Positions 1 to 8,070 of a DNA stretch of 64,000 bases are shown here, one piece after another. The position numbers were made by a program, and so were the translations under genes. The notes beneath the pieces are model-generated. The model was not told the origin of the DNA. It searched no databases and saw only the letters and a program-made list of their open reading frames with translations. Within the stretch, counting starts at the first letter, position 1, and each line of letters opens with the position of its first letter. This DNA is from Streptosporangium sandarakinum (GTDB lineage: Bacteria > Actinomycetota > Actinomycetes > Streptosporangiales > Streptosporangiaceae), in the NCBI RefSeq assembly GCF_013409935.1, contig NZ_JACCCO010000001.1, positions 3,534,001 to 3,598,000 on the forward strand, read 5' to 3'.

Positions 1-1
1 C

Positions 2-361
2 GGCAAGCAGCTCCTCATCACCCGGGGCGCGCTGACCACCTTCTCGATCGCCAACGACATCGCCAAGTACTTCGCGATCATCCCCGCGATGTTCGCCGCG
101 GTGTACCCGGGCCTGGACGCGCTCAACGTCATGCGCCTGGCGAGTCCGCAGTCGGCGATCCTGTCCGCGGTCGTCTTCAACGCGATCGTGATCGTGGCGC
201 TGATCCCGCTGGCCCTGCGGGGCGTGCGGTACCGGCCGTCCAGCGCGTCGAAGCTGCTCTCCCGCAACCTCTACGTCTACGGCCTGGGCGGCATCGTCGC
301 CCCGTTCATCGGAATCAAGATCATTGATCTCCTCATCCAGTTCCTTCCGGGGATGTCTTAA
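2..361 (+). CDS. kdpB: KdpB, potassium-transporting P-type ATPase subunit B (C-terminal end only)
   Basis: The gene enters from the left edge and only its last 119 residues are present; position 1 belongs to a split codon. KdpB is the ATP-hydrolysing subunit of the high-affinity potassium pump KdpFABC in the cytoplasmic membrane. The visible part contains the end of the cytoplasmic region ([19 protein letters not shown]), which is highly characteristic of KdpB, and the last membrane helices (roughly [16 protein letters not shown] and [20 protein letters not shown]). The TAA stop is immediately followed by the kdpC ATG, so the two are co-transcribed and probably translationally coupled. kdpA and kdpF should lie just outside the window to the left. 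Confidence 0.95.
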   Translation, partial: GKQLLITRGALTTFSIANDIAKYFAIIPAMFAAVYPGLDALNVMRLASPQSAILSAVVFNAIVIVALIPLALRGVRYRPSSASKLLSRNLYVYGLGGIVAPFIGIKIIDLLIQFLPGMS

Positions 362-1231
362 ATGGAACGCATGCCAGGCTGGATCCGCCAGCACCTCGCC
401 GCCGTCCGGGCGATCGCCGTCCTGACCGTCCTTCTGGGCCTCGCCTACCCGCTCGCGGTGACCGGCGTCGCCCAGGTCCTGTTCAACGACAGGGCCAACG
501 GGTCACCGGTCGAACGGAACGGCCGGGCCGTCGGCAGCGCCGCCATCGGCCAGAGCTTCACCGACGCCGAGGACGTCCCGGTCAGGAAGTACTTCCAGAG
601 CCGCCCGTCGGCCGGCGGCTACGACCCGCTGGCCTCCGGGGCGAGCAACCTCGGGCCCGAGGACGTCGTGGACACCCTGCCGGTGCCCGGCGCCAAGGAC
701 GCCGAAGGTCATCCCGACGAGGGGCGGCGGTCGCTGCTCACCCAGGTCTGCGCCCGGTCGAAGGCGGTCGGCGAGCTGGAGGGCGTCAGCGGCGCCCGGC
801 CGTACTGCACGGCCGACGGCGTCGGCGCGGTGCTCAAGGTCTTCCCGGCCGTCGGCACGCCCACCCGGGCGGTCAGCGTCAACCAGGCCTGCCCCGCCAC
901 GCCGTTCGCCGCCGTCTACCGCGGCGTCAGGGTGGAGTGCGGCAGGCCGGGCGAGGACTACGCGGCCGGCCGTACCGTCCCGGTGCGGGGCGGCGCGGGG
1001 ACGCCCGCCGTACCCGCGGACGCGGTCACCGCGAGCGGCTCGGGCCTCGACCCGCACATCTCGGTGGCCTACGCCGAGCTGCAGGCGCCCCGGGTCGCCA
1101 GGGAACGCGGCATCCCCGTGGATAGGGTGAAGGCGCTCATCGACGAGTACACCACGGGACGCGCGCTGGGCTTCATGGGCGAACCGGCGGTGAACGTGCT
1201 CCGGCTCAACCTGGCCCTCGACGAGGAGTAG
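362..1231 (+). CDS. kdpC: KdpC, potassium-transporting ATPase subunit C
   Basis: KdpC is the single-span subunit that stabilises ATP binding to KdpB in the KdpFABC potassium pump. The 289-residue protein has one N-terminal membrane segment (about residues 15-36, AIAVLTVLLGLAYPLAVTGV), then the family motif region GSAAIGQSF near 60 and the C-terminal signatures SGSGLDPHIS (about 223-232) and LIDEYTTGRALGFMGEP. It is longer than the usual 190-220 residues because of a central insert (about 105-190) between the QSRPSAGGYDP and GSGLDPHIS blocks; such inserts are common in actinobacterial KdpC. The ATG abuts the kdpB stop, and the gene ends one base into the kdpD GTG start. Confidence 0.95.
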   Translation: MERMPGWIRQHLAAVRAIAVLTVLLGLAYPLAVTGVAQVLFNDRANGSPVERNGRAVGSAAIGQSFTDAEDVPVRKYFQSRPSAGGYDPLASGASNLGPEDVVDTLPVPGAKDAEGHPDEGRRSLLTQVCARSKAVGELEGVSGARPYCTADGVGAVLKVFPAVGTPTRAVSVNQACPATPFAAVYRGVRVECGRPGEDYAAGRTVPVRGGAGTPAVPADAVTASGSGLDPHISVAYAELQAPRVARERGIPVDRVKALIDEYTTGRALGFMGEPAVNVLRLNLALDEE

Positions 1232-3798
1232 TGATCGACGTGCCACGCGGGCGGTTGCGGATCTACCTGGGCGCCGCTCCCGGCGTCGGGAAGACGTACG
1301 CGATGCTCGCCGAGGGCCGGCGCAGGCGGGAACGCGGGCAGGACGTGGTCGTGGGCCTGGTGGAGACCCACGACCGTCCCCGCACCGCCGAGCTGCTCGA
1401 CGACCTGGAGGTGATCCCCCGCAAAGTCCTGTTCCACCGGGGGACCCGCTTCACCGAGCTCGACACCGACGCGGTCATCGCCCGCCGTCCGAGGATCGCG
1501 CTGGTCGACGAGCTGGCCCACACCAACGTGCCGGGGTCGCGGAACGCCAAGCGCTGGCAGGACATCGAGGAGATCCTCGACGCCGGCATCGACGTGGTCT
1601 CCACCGTGAACGTCCAGCACCTGGAGTCGGTCAACGACGTCGTCCAGGTGATCACCGGCGTCCCGCAGCGCGAGACCGTCCCGGACGAGGTGGTACGGCG
1701 GGCCGACCAGGTGGAGCTGGTCGACATGGCGCCTGAGGCGCTGCGCCGCCGGATGGCGCACGGCAACGTCTACGCCCCGGAGAAGGTGGACGCCGCCCTG
1801 GCGAACTACTTCCGGGTCGGCAACCTCACCGCGCTGCGCGAGCTGGCGCTGCTGTGGGTGGCGGGCAGGGTGGACGAGCAGCTCGACCGCTACCGCGCCG
1901 AGCACGGCATCCAGGGCACCTGGGAGACGCGCGAGCGGGTCGTCGTCGCGCTGACCGGCGGCCCGGAGGGCGAGACGCTCATCCGGCGGGCCGCCCGGGT
2001 CGCCGCGCGCACCAAGGGCGCCGACCTGCTGGCCGTCCACGTGGTCCGCGGCGACGGCCTGACCGGCGCGGACCCGGCCGGCCTGGCCCGCCAGCGCACG
2101 CTGGTGGAGGACCTCGGCGGCACCTACCACCAGGTCGTCGGCGACGACGTGCCCCGGGCGCTGCTCGACTTCGCCCGCGGCGTCAACGCCACCCAGCTGG
2201 TGCTCGGCGCCTCCCGCCGCGGCCGGTTCGCGCAGATCCTCTCCCGCGGGGTGGGCGTGGAGACCACCGCGCGGTCCGGCTCCATCGACGTCCACATGAT
2301 CCCCCACGCCGAGGTGAAGAAGGGCCGTCGCGGCAGGGCGCGGTCGGACGGCGCGCTGACCCGGACGCGCCGGTTGATCGGCTGGGCGATCACGATCGCC
2401 GGCATGCCGGCGCTCACCGCGGTGCTCGTCCCGTTCCGGGACCGGCTGGCGCTGCCCAGCGAGATCCTGCTGTTCCTGACGGCGGTCGTGGGCGTCGCGC
2501 TCGTCGGCGGCATGTGGCCGGCCATCACGGCGGCGGTGCTGGGCTCGCTGCTGCTGAACTACTTCTTCACCCCGCCGATCCACACCCTGACGATCCACGC
2601 CCTGGAGAACCTCTTCGCCCTGATCGTCTTCGTCCTGGTCGCGGCGGCGGTGAGCGCCATCGTCGACCTCGCGGCCCGCCGTACCAGGGAGGCCGCGCGG
2701 GCCGGGGCGGAGGCCGAGATCCTCGCGACGATGGCCGGGCACGTCCTGCGCGGCGAGGCCGCCGTGCCGTCGCTGCTGGCGCGCATCCGGGAGACCTTCG
2801 GCCTGGAGTCGGTGACGCTGCTCGAACGGCGGCCCGAGGCGCGGCAGGTGCCCGACGACCAGGGTGACCCGGAGGCGTGGCGGATCGTCGCCACCACGGG
2901 CGGCCCGCCCTGCACGTGCCCGGCCGTCGCCGACACCGACGTGGTCATCGACGACGACCTCTCCCTCGTCGCCTCCGGCAGGCTGCTCCAGGCGGCCGAC
3001 CGCCGCGTGCTGGAGGCGTTCGCCGCCGAGACGGCCGTGGCGCTGCGCCAGGAGCGGCTCCGCGAGGAGGCCGAGCGGGCCAGGCCGCTGGCCGAGGCCG
3101 ACCGGATGCGCACCGCGCTGCTCGCCGCGGTCAGCCACGACCTGCGCAGCCCCCTCGCCTCGGCCAGGGCCGCGGTCGAGAGCCTGCGCAACACCGAGAT
3201 CGACTGGTCGCCCGAGGACCGGGAGGAACTGCTGGCCACCGCCGACGAGTCCCTGATCAGGCTGGACCGGCTCGTCGCGAACCTCCTCGACATGAGCCGC
3301 CTGCAGGCCGGGGTCCTCGGCCTGACGCTGCAGCCCGTCGGACTGGAGGAGATCGTGCCCCGGGCGGTCGACGACCTCGGCCCGCTCCGCGACGACGTCG
3401 AGGGCGACATCCCGGTGGAGCTCCCCGAGATCGTCGCCGACCCGGCCCTGCTGGAACGGGTGCTGGTCAACCTGATGGCCAACGCCGTCCGCTACAACCC
3501 GCCCGGCGAGAAGACGCTGATCACCGCCAGCCTGCACGGCGACCACGTCGAGATCCGCGTCGTCGACCGCGGCCCCGGCATCCCGCCGGAGGCGTACGAG
3601 CGGGTCTTCATGCCGTTCCAGCGTCTCGGCGACCGCGACAACCACACCGGCGTCGGGCTGGGGCTCGCGCTCTCCCGCGGCCTGACCGAGGCCATGGGAG
3701 GTACCCTCACGCCTGAGGAGACACCAGGGGGAGGCCTGACCATGATCCTGAGAATGCCCGTCTCCTCGCGGGCGCAGGCCGTGCGGGCGCCGTCATGA
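1231..3798 (+). CDS. kdpD: KdpD, turgor/potassium-sensing histidine kinase
   Basis: Membrane sensor kinase that phosphorylates KdpE under potassium limitation. The 855 residues show the full KdpD layout: N-terminal KdpD domain with a Walker A motif (GAAPGVGKT, residues 14-22), a universal-stress-protein-like domain (about 235-375), the DUF4118 membrane region with four helices (about 385-485), a GAF-like region, then HisKA with the phospho-accepting histidine at 636 (AAVSHDLRSP) and a HATPase domain with the N box (NLMANAVRYNPP) and G boxes (DRGPGIP, GVGLGLAL). The start is a GTG overlapping the kdpC stop by one base; the stop overlaps the kdpE ATG (ATGA). Having the sensor genes in one operon with the pump implies positive autoregulation. 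Confidence 0.95.
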   Translation: MIDVPRGRLRIYLGAAPGVGKTYAMLAEGRRRRERGQDVVVGLVETHDRPRTAELLDDLEVIPRKVLFHRGTRFTELDTDAVIARRPRIALVDELAHTNVPGSRNAKRWQDIEEILDAGIDVVSTVNVQHLESVNDVVQVITGVPQRETVPDEVVRRADQVELVDMAPEALRRRMAHGNVYAPEKVDAALANYFRVGNLTALRELALLWVAGRVDEQLDRYRAEHGIQGTWETRERVVVALTGGPEGETLIRRAARVAARTKGADLLAVHVVRGDGLTGADPAGLARQRTLVEDLGGTYHQVVGDDVPRALLDFARGVNATQLVLGASRRGRFAQILSRGVGVETTARSGSIDVHMIPHAEVKKGRRGRARSDGALTRTRRLIGWAITIAGMPALTAVLVPFRDRLALPSEILLFLTAVVGVALVGGMWPAITAAVLGSLLLNYFFTPPIHTLTIHALENLFALIVFVLVAAAVSAIVDLAARRTREAARAGAEAEILATMAGHVLRGEAAVPSLLARIRETFGLESVTLLERRPEARQVPDDQGDPEAWRIVATTGGPPCTCPAVADTDVVIDDDLSLVASGRLLQAADRRVLEAFAAETAVALRQERLREEAERARPLAEADRMRTALLAAVSHDLRSPLASARAAVESLRNTEIDWSPEDREELLATADESLIRLDRLVANLLDMSRLQAGVLGLTLQPVGLEEIVPRAVDDLGPLRDDVEGDIPVELPEIVADPALLERVLVNLMANAVRYNPPGEKTLITASLHGDHVEIRVVDRGPGIPPEAYERVFMPFQRLGDRDNHTGVGLGLALSRGLTEAMGGTLTPEETPGGGLTMILRMPVSSRAQAVRAPS

Positions 3799-4463
3799 CC
3801 CGGATCCTCGTCGTCGACGACGAGCCCCAGCTTCTGCGGGCCCTGCGGATCAACCTCGTCGCCCGCCACTACGAGGTCGCGGTCGCCGCCGACGGCGGCT
3901 CGGCGTTGCGGCAGGCCGCCGACTGGCACCCCGACCTGGTCATCCTCGATCTCGGCCTGCCCGACATCGACGGCGTGGACGTCATCTGCGGCCTGCGCGG
4001 CTGGACCAGCATCCCGATCATCGTGCTGTCCGGCCGCGCCGGCAGCCAGGACAAGATCGACGCGCTGGACGCCGGGGCCGACGACTACGTCACCAAGCCC
4101 TTCGGCATCGACGAGCTCCTCGCCCGCGTCCGGGCGGTCTCGCGCCGCTCCGCCGTACGGGAGGCCGAGCCGGCCAGCGTCCGGATCGGCGACCACGTGG
4201 TCGACCTGAGCGGCAAGACCGTCTCCGGCGGGACGCGGCTGACGCCCACCGAGTGGCACCTGCTGGAGATCCTGGTGCGCAACCCCGGCAAGCTGGTCAG
4301 CCAGCGGCAGCTGCTGGCCGAGGTCTGGGGCGAGAACTACGTCAGGGAGACGCACTACCTGCGCCAGTACCTGGCCCAGCTCCGCCGCAAGCTGGAGAGG
4401 GACCCGGCGCGTCCCGTCCACCTGATCACCGAACCGGGCATGGGCTACCGCTTCCACCCCTGA
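3795..4463 (+). CDS. kdpE: KdpE, OmpR-family response regulator
   Basis: DNA-binding response regulator partnered with KdpD; it should activate the kdp promoter when potassium is scarce. The 222 residues comprise a receiver domain (1-118) with the acidic pocket D8/D9, phospho-acceptor D52 (LVILDLGLP) and the conserved lysine in DDYVTKPFG, followed by a C-terminal winged helix (about 128-222) with LTPTEWHLLEILVRNPGKLVS and the end motif VHLITEPGMGYRF. It starts four bases inside the end of kdpD (ATGA overlap), so translation is coupled. It is the last gene of the operon and runs convergently towards cobF. Confidence 0.95.
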   Translation: MTRILVVDDEPQLLRALRINLVARHYEVAVAADGGSALRQAADWHPDLVILDLGLPDIDGVDVICGLRGWTSIPIIVLSGRAGSQDKIDALDAGADDYVTKPFGIDELLARVRAVSRRSAVREAEPASVRIGDHVVDLSGKTVSGGTRLTPTEWHLLEILVRNPGKLVSQRQLLAEVWGENYVRETHYLRQYLAQLRRKLERDPARPVHLITEPGMGYRFHP

Positions 4464-4508
4464 CCGCCGCCCGCGCCGCGCCGGGGACACCCGGGCGGGG
4501 GGCGGCGG
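4464..4508. terminator. Nested GC hairpin between convergent kdpE and cobF
   Basis: A 9-bp perfect outer stem (4464-4472 with 4500-4508) encloses a smaller 5-bp hairpin (4481-4485 with 4490-4494, loop GACA). It lies directly after the kdpE stop and before the cobF stop, so it could end transcripts from both sides. There is no T-tract, as is common in actinobacteria. Function is inferred. Confidence 0.4.
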
Positions 4509-4531
4509 CGTGGGGGTTCGGGCCGCGTCTG

Positions 4532-5260
4532 TCAGGCGCGGCGGCGCAGCAGGTACGTGTCCATGATCCAGCCCTTCCGGGCCCGCGCCTCGGCCCGCAG
4601 CTCGCGGATCCGGTCGCCGACCTCTCCCACCGGTCCCTCCACCAGGATCTCGTCGTCGGTTCCGAGGTAGGCGCCCCAGTAGATGTGGAAGTCGTCCAGG
4701 CCCGAGAAGGCGCAGCGGGCGTCGAGCATGACGACCATGTCGTCCGCGGTCGGCCCCTCCTCGGCGAGGCGGCGGCCGGTGGTGATGTGCACGGGCCTGG
4801 CGACGCTGGTGAGGGTGGTGCGGTGGCGTGCGGTCAGGGCGGAGACGGCGCTGATGCCGGGGACGACCTCGAAGGGGAAGGGCAGCCGATCCAGGATGGC
4901 CAGGGTGCTGTCGTAGACGCCGGGGTCGCCCCAGACGAGGAAGGCGCCGGTCTCGCCGTCGGCCAGGGAGTCGTCGATCATCCGCTCGTAGAGCGCGGCC
5001 CGCCGGGCGCGCCAGTCCTCGACGGCCTCGGCGTAGGCGTCCGCGGTCCGGTCCCTCTCGGGGTCGCGGCCCTCGACGATCCGGTACGGCGGGCGGCCGT
5101 GCTCCTCGATGAGGTCCCTGCGCAGCCGCACCAGGTCGTCCTTCTCCTCGCCCTTGCCGATGACGAAGAACACGTCGGTGGCGGCGATGGCCTTGGCGGC
5201 CTGGATGGTGAGATGGTCGGGGTCGCCCGCGCCGATTCCGATGATCAGTAGCCGCTTCAC
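4532..5260 (-). CDS. cobF: CobF, precorrin-6A synthase (deacetylating)
   Basis: S-adenosylmethionine-dependent methyltransferase of the aerobic cobalamin pathway that methylates C1 of precorrin-5 with loss of the acetyl group, giving precorrin-6A. The 242-residue protein begins with the tetrapyrrole-methylase SAM motif (IGIGAGDPDHLT, residues 6-17), then has the second motif VWGDPGVYDST near 110 and VVPGISAVSAL near 133, followed by the CobF-type C-terminus. It starts at ATG 5260 and is divergent from cobL across only 63 bases, so the two promoters must be close or overlapping. CobF is specific to the oxygen-dependent route, in agreement with CobG nearby. Confidence 0.93.
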   Translation of the reverse strand: MKRLLIIGIGAGDPDHLTIQAAKAIAATDVFFVIGKGEEKDDLVRLRRDLIEEHGRPPYRIVEGRDPERDRTADAYAEAVEDWRARRAALYERMIDDSLADGETGAFLVWGDPGVYDSTLAILDRLPFPFEVVPGISAVSALTARHRTTLTSVARPVHITTGRRLAEEGPTADDMVVMLDARCAFSGLDDFHIYWGAYLGTDDEILVEGPVGEVGDRIRELRAEARARKGWIMDTYLLRRRA

Positions 5261-5323
5261 GGCCCACAGTCTGCCACGCGGCGACTTGTACGATATTTCC
5301 TGCTATCAGCCTCAAGGAGTCAT

Positions 5324-6556
5324 GTGAACCTGGTCGGCCGCGGCCCGGACGGCACCGGGGACCCGGACCACGCGCGCGCCGGGCGACGTGTGATCACCGT
5401 CGTGGGCGTCGGCGCCGACGGCTGGGACGGGCTGGTCCCCGCCTCGCGCCGCGCGGTGGAGGCGGCCGATGTCGTGGTCGGCAGCGCCCGCCAGCTGGCC
5501 CTGGTGCCCGAGACGGGCGCGGAGCGCGTCCCGCTGCCGTCGCCGCTGCTGCCGAACCTCCCCGGCCTGCTGGACTCGCTGCCGGACCGGGCGGTGTGCG
5601 TGCTGGCCAGCGGTGACCCGATGTTCCACGGGATCGGCTCCACGCTGGTCCGGCTGGTCGGGGCCGAGCGGGTCCGGGTGCTCCCGCACGTGTCGTCGGT
5701 GTCGCTGGCCTGCGCCCGGCTGGGCTGGCCGGTGGAGAGCGTCGAGGTCGTCAGCCTCGTCGGCCGCCCGCCCGCCGCCCTTCGCGCCGCCCTCCAGCCC
5801 GGCCGCCGCGTCCTGGTGCTGGGCGGCACCGCCGGCGTCGTCGGCGACACGCTGGACGAGGCCGGGTACGGCCCGAGCCGGGTCGTCGTCCTGTCCGACC
5901 TGGGCGCGCCGACGGAGGCGGTGGGCGTCGAGAGCGGCCTGCAGGTGATCGCGGTCGACTGCGTGGCCGCGCCCGGCTCGCGGCCGTTCGCCCGGGTGCC
6001 GGGCCTGCCGGACGACGCCTTCGAACACGACGGCCAGCTGACCAAGCGCGAGGTCCGCGCGGTGAGCCTGTCGCGGCTCGCGCCCTTCCCCGGCGAGCTG
6101 CTGTGGGACGTGGGCGCCGGCGCGGGCAGCATCGCGATCGAGTGGATGCGCGCGCACCCGTCCTGCCGGGCGGTCGCCGTGGAGAGCCGTCCCGAGCGGG
6201 CCGCCCGCGTCCGGCGCAACGCCGACGCCCTCGGCGTGCCCGCCCTGCGGGTGGTCGAGGGCGGGGCGCCCGCCGCGCTGGACGGGCTGCCCCGCCCCGA
6301 CGCGGTCTTCGTCGGCGGCGGCGTCACCGTGCCCGGCCTCGTCGAGGCGTGCTGGGCGGCGCTCGCGCCGGGCGGCCGGCTGGTGGCCAACGCCGTCACG
6401 CTGGAGTCCGAGGCGGTCGTGGCGGGCTGGTACGGCAGGCTCGGCGGCGACCTCGTGCGCCTGGCCGTACAGCGCGCCTCGCCCGTCGGGGGCTTCACCG
6501 GCTGGCGCGCGGCGATGCCCGTCACCGTCTGGTCCGTCAGGAAGGACACTCCATGA
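5324..6556 (+). CDS. cobL: CobL, precorrin-6Y C5,15-methyltransferase (decarboxylating), CbiE-CbiT fusion
   Basis: Bifunctional enzyme that methylates C5 and C15 of the corrin ring and decarboxylates the C12 acetate side chain, giving precorrin-8X. The N-terminal half (about residues 22-215) is a CbiE-type tetrapyrrole methylase (ITVVGVGADGWDGL; VLASGDPMFHGIG). The C-terminal half (about 225-405) is a CbiT-type Rossmann methyltransferase (LTKREVRAVSLSRL; DVGAGAGSIAIEW). GTG 5324 is chosen because AAGGAG lies four bases upstream; an internal GTG at 5390, just before the conserved ITVVGVG, is possible. An ATG two bases earlier is followed at once by a stop. The gene ends in a four-base overlap with cobM. 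Confidence 0.93.
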   Translation: MNLVGRGPDGTGDPDHARAGRRVITVVGVGADGWDGLVPASRRAVEAADVVVGSARQLALVPETGAERVPLPSPLLPNLPGLLDSLPDRAVCVLASGDPMFHGIGSTLVRLVGAERVRVLPHVSSVSLACARLGWPVESVEVVSLVGRPPAALRAALQPGRRVLVLGGTAGVVGDTLDEAGYGPSRVVVLSDLGAPTEAVGVESGLQVIAVDCVAAPGSRPFARVPGLPDDAFEHDGQLTKREVRAVSLSRLAPFPGELLWDVGAGAGSIAIEWMRAHPSCRAVAVESRPERAARVRRNADALGVPALRVVEGGAPAALDGLPRPDAVFVGGGVTVPGLVEACWAALAPGGRLVANAVTLESEAVVAGWYGRLGGDLVRLAVQRASPVGGFTGWRAAMPVTVWSVRKDTP

Positions 6557-7296
6557 CCGTGTACTTCATCGGCGCCGGCCCCGGCGCGGCCGACCTGATC
6601 ACCGTACGGGGGCTGCGCATCCTCCAGAAGGCCCCGGTCTGCGTGTACGCGGGCTCCCTGGTGCCGCGCGAGCTGCTCGACGCCTGCCCGCCCGGAGCCC
6701 GGCTCGTCGACAGCGCCGACCTCACCCTCGACCAGATCGTCGAGGAGCTCGCCTGCGGCCGGGACGTGGCCCGGCTGCACTCGGGCGACACGTCGATCTT
6801 CAGCGCGATGGCCGAGCAGATGCGCAGGCTCGACGAGCTCGGCGTGCCGTACGAGGTGGTGCCCGGCGTGCCCGCCTTCGCCGCGGCGGCCGCCTCCCTG
6901 AGGCGGGAGCTGACCGTGCCGGGGGTCGCCCAGACGGTCATCCTCACCAGGACCTCGGCCAGGGCCACCCCGATGCCGCCGGGCGAGGACCTGGCGACGC
7001 TGGGCACCAGCCGCGCCACGATGGTGCTGCACCTGGCCGTCCAGCGCGTCGAAGCCGTCGTGGCGGAACTGCTGCCGAACTACGGCGGGGACTGCCCGGT
7101 CGCCGTGGTCGCCTACGCCGGCCGCGAGGACGAGGTCATCCTGCGCGGCACGCTGTCCGGCATCGCGGAGCAGGTGAGGGAGGCGGGGATCAGGCGCACC
7201 GCGGTGATCGTCGTGGGCCGGGCGCTCACGGCGAGCCAGTTCCCGGGCAGCCACCTCTACAGCGCCGAGCGGGACCGCGCGTGCGGCGCGTCCTGA
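6553..7296 (+). CDS. cobM: CobM, precorrin-4 C11-methyltransferase
   Basis: Tetrapyrrole methylase that adds the C11 methyl group to precorrin-4, giving precorrin-5. The 247-residue protein starts MTVYFIGAGPGAADLIT, the SAM-binding loop typical of CobM/CbiF, and carries RLHSGDTSIFSAMAEQMRRL (about 76-95) and the VVPGVPAFAAAAASL motif. ATG 6553 overlaps the cobL stop (ATGA), which identifies the true start; the frame stays open further upstream only as an overlap with cobL. Its 3' end overlaps cobK by 16 bases, so cobL, cobM and cobK form a tightly coupled operon. Confidence 0.94.
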   Translation: MTVYFIGAGPGAADLITVRGLRILQKAPVCVYAGSLVPRELLDACPPGARLVDSADLTLDQIVEELACGRDVARLHSGDTSIFSAMAEQMRRLDELGVPYEVVPGVPAFAAAAASLRRELTVPGVAQTVILTRTSARATPMPPGEDLATLGTSRATMVLHLAVQRVEAVVAELLPNYGGDCPVAVVAYAGREDEVILRGTLSGIAEQVREAGIRRTAVIVVGRALTASQFPGSHLYSAERDRACGAS

Positions 7297-8009
7297 TCCT
7301 CGGCGGCACCGCGGAGGCCCGCGCCCTGGCCGGCGAGCTGACGGAGCGCGGCGTGCGCGTCGTCTCGTCGCTGGCCGGCCGGGTCACCGCCCCTCGCCTG
7401 CCCGTCGGGGAGGTCCGCGAGGGCGGCTTCGGCGGCCCCGACGGGCTGGCGGCCTGGCTGCGCGCCGAGCGCATCGACGCGGTGGTGGACGCCACCCACC
7501 CCTTCGCGGCCAGGATGACCGCGTCGGCGGTGGAGGCCGCCGCCCGCACGGGCGTTCCCCTGCTGATCCTGCGGCGGCCCGGCTGGCACGAGGAGCCGGG
7601 GGACGCCTGGCTGCGGGTGCCCACGCTGCGGGAGGCCGCCGGGTCGATCGGCGCGGGCGACCGGGTGTTCCTCACCACCGGCCGCCGCAGCCTGCCGGTT
7701 TTCGCTCATTCATCCGACGCCTGGTTCCTGGCCAGATCCGTGGACCCGCCGGAGCCGCCGGTCCCGGCCAACGTCCACGTGATCCTCAGCCGCGGACCGT
7801 ACACGGTGGAGGGCGAGCTGGCCCTCATCCGCGACCACCGGCTCGGCGTCCTCGTCACCAAGGACAGCGGCGGCTCCATGACCACCGCGAAGCTCGTCGC
7901 CGCGCGGCGGGCCGGACTCCGGGTGATCATGGTGGACCGGCCGCCGCCACCGCCGGGCCGGCTCTGCGTCGGCACCGTGGCCGAGGCCGCGGACTGGGCC
8001 CAGGGGTAG
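7281..8009 (+). CDS. cobK: CobK, precorrin-6A reductase
   Basis: NADPH-dependent reductase that converts precorrin-6A to precorrin-6B, the substrate of CobL. The 242 residues open with a nucleotide-binding motif (RVLILGGTAEARALA), followed by the family blocks DAVVDATHPFA (about 72-82) and VLVTKDSGGSMTTAKLVAAR (about 192-211), which are diagnostic for CobK/CbiJ. It starts with GTG inside the end of cobM (16-base overlap). It ends 61 bases from the convergent cobIJ gene; the spacer is almost entirely G and C with no clear hairpin plus T-tract. Confidence 0.93.
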   Translation: MRRVLILGGTAEARALAGELTERGVRVVSSLAGRVTAPRLPVGEVREGGFGGPDGLAAWLRAERIDAVVDATHPFAARMTASAVEAAARTGVPLLILRRPGWHEEPGDAWLRVPTLREAAGSIGAGDRVFLTTGRRSLPVFAHSSDAWFLARSVDPPEPPVPANVHVILSRGPYTVEGELALIRDHRLGVLVTKDSGGSMTTAKLVAARRAGLRVIMVDRPPPPPGRLCVGTVAEAADWAQG

Positions 8010-8070
8010 CGGGGCGCGACCGCGGGCCGGGCCTGCGGGCGGCGGCGCGGCGTGTGGCCGCGGGCCGGGC

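Noticed and set aside
1069..3645. A minus-strand 858-codon open frame across kdpD.
   Set aside because: Translation is rich in Arg, Gly, Asp and Gln without any motif, and kdpD on the other strand is a clear full-length gene.
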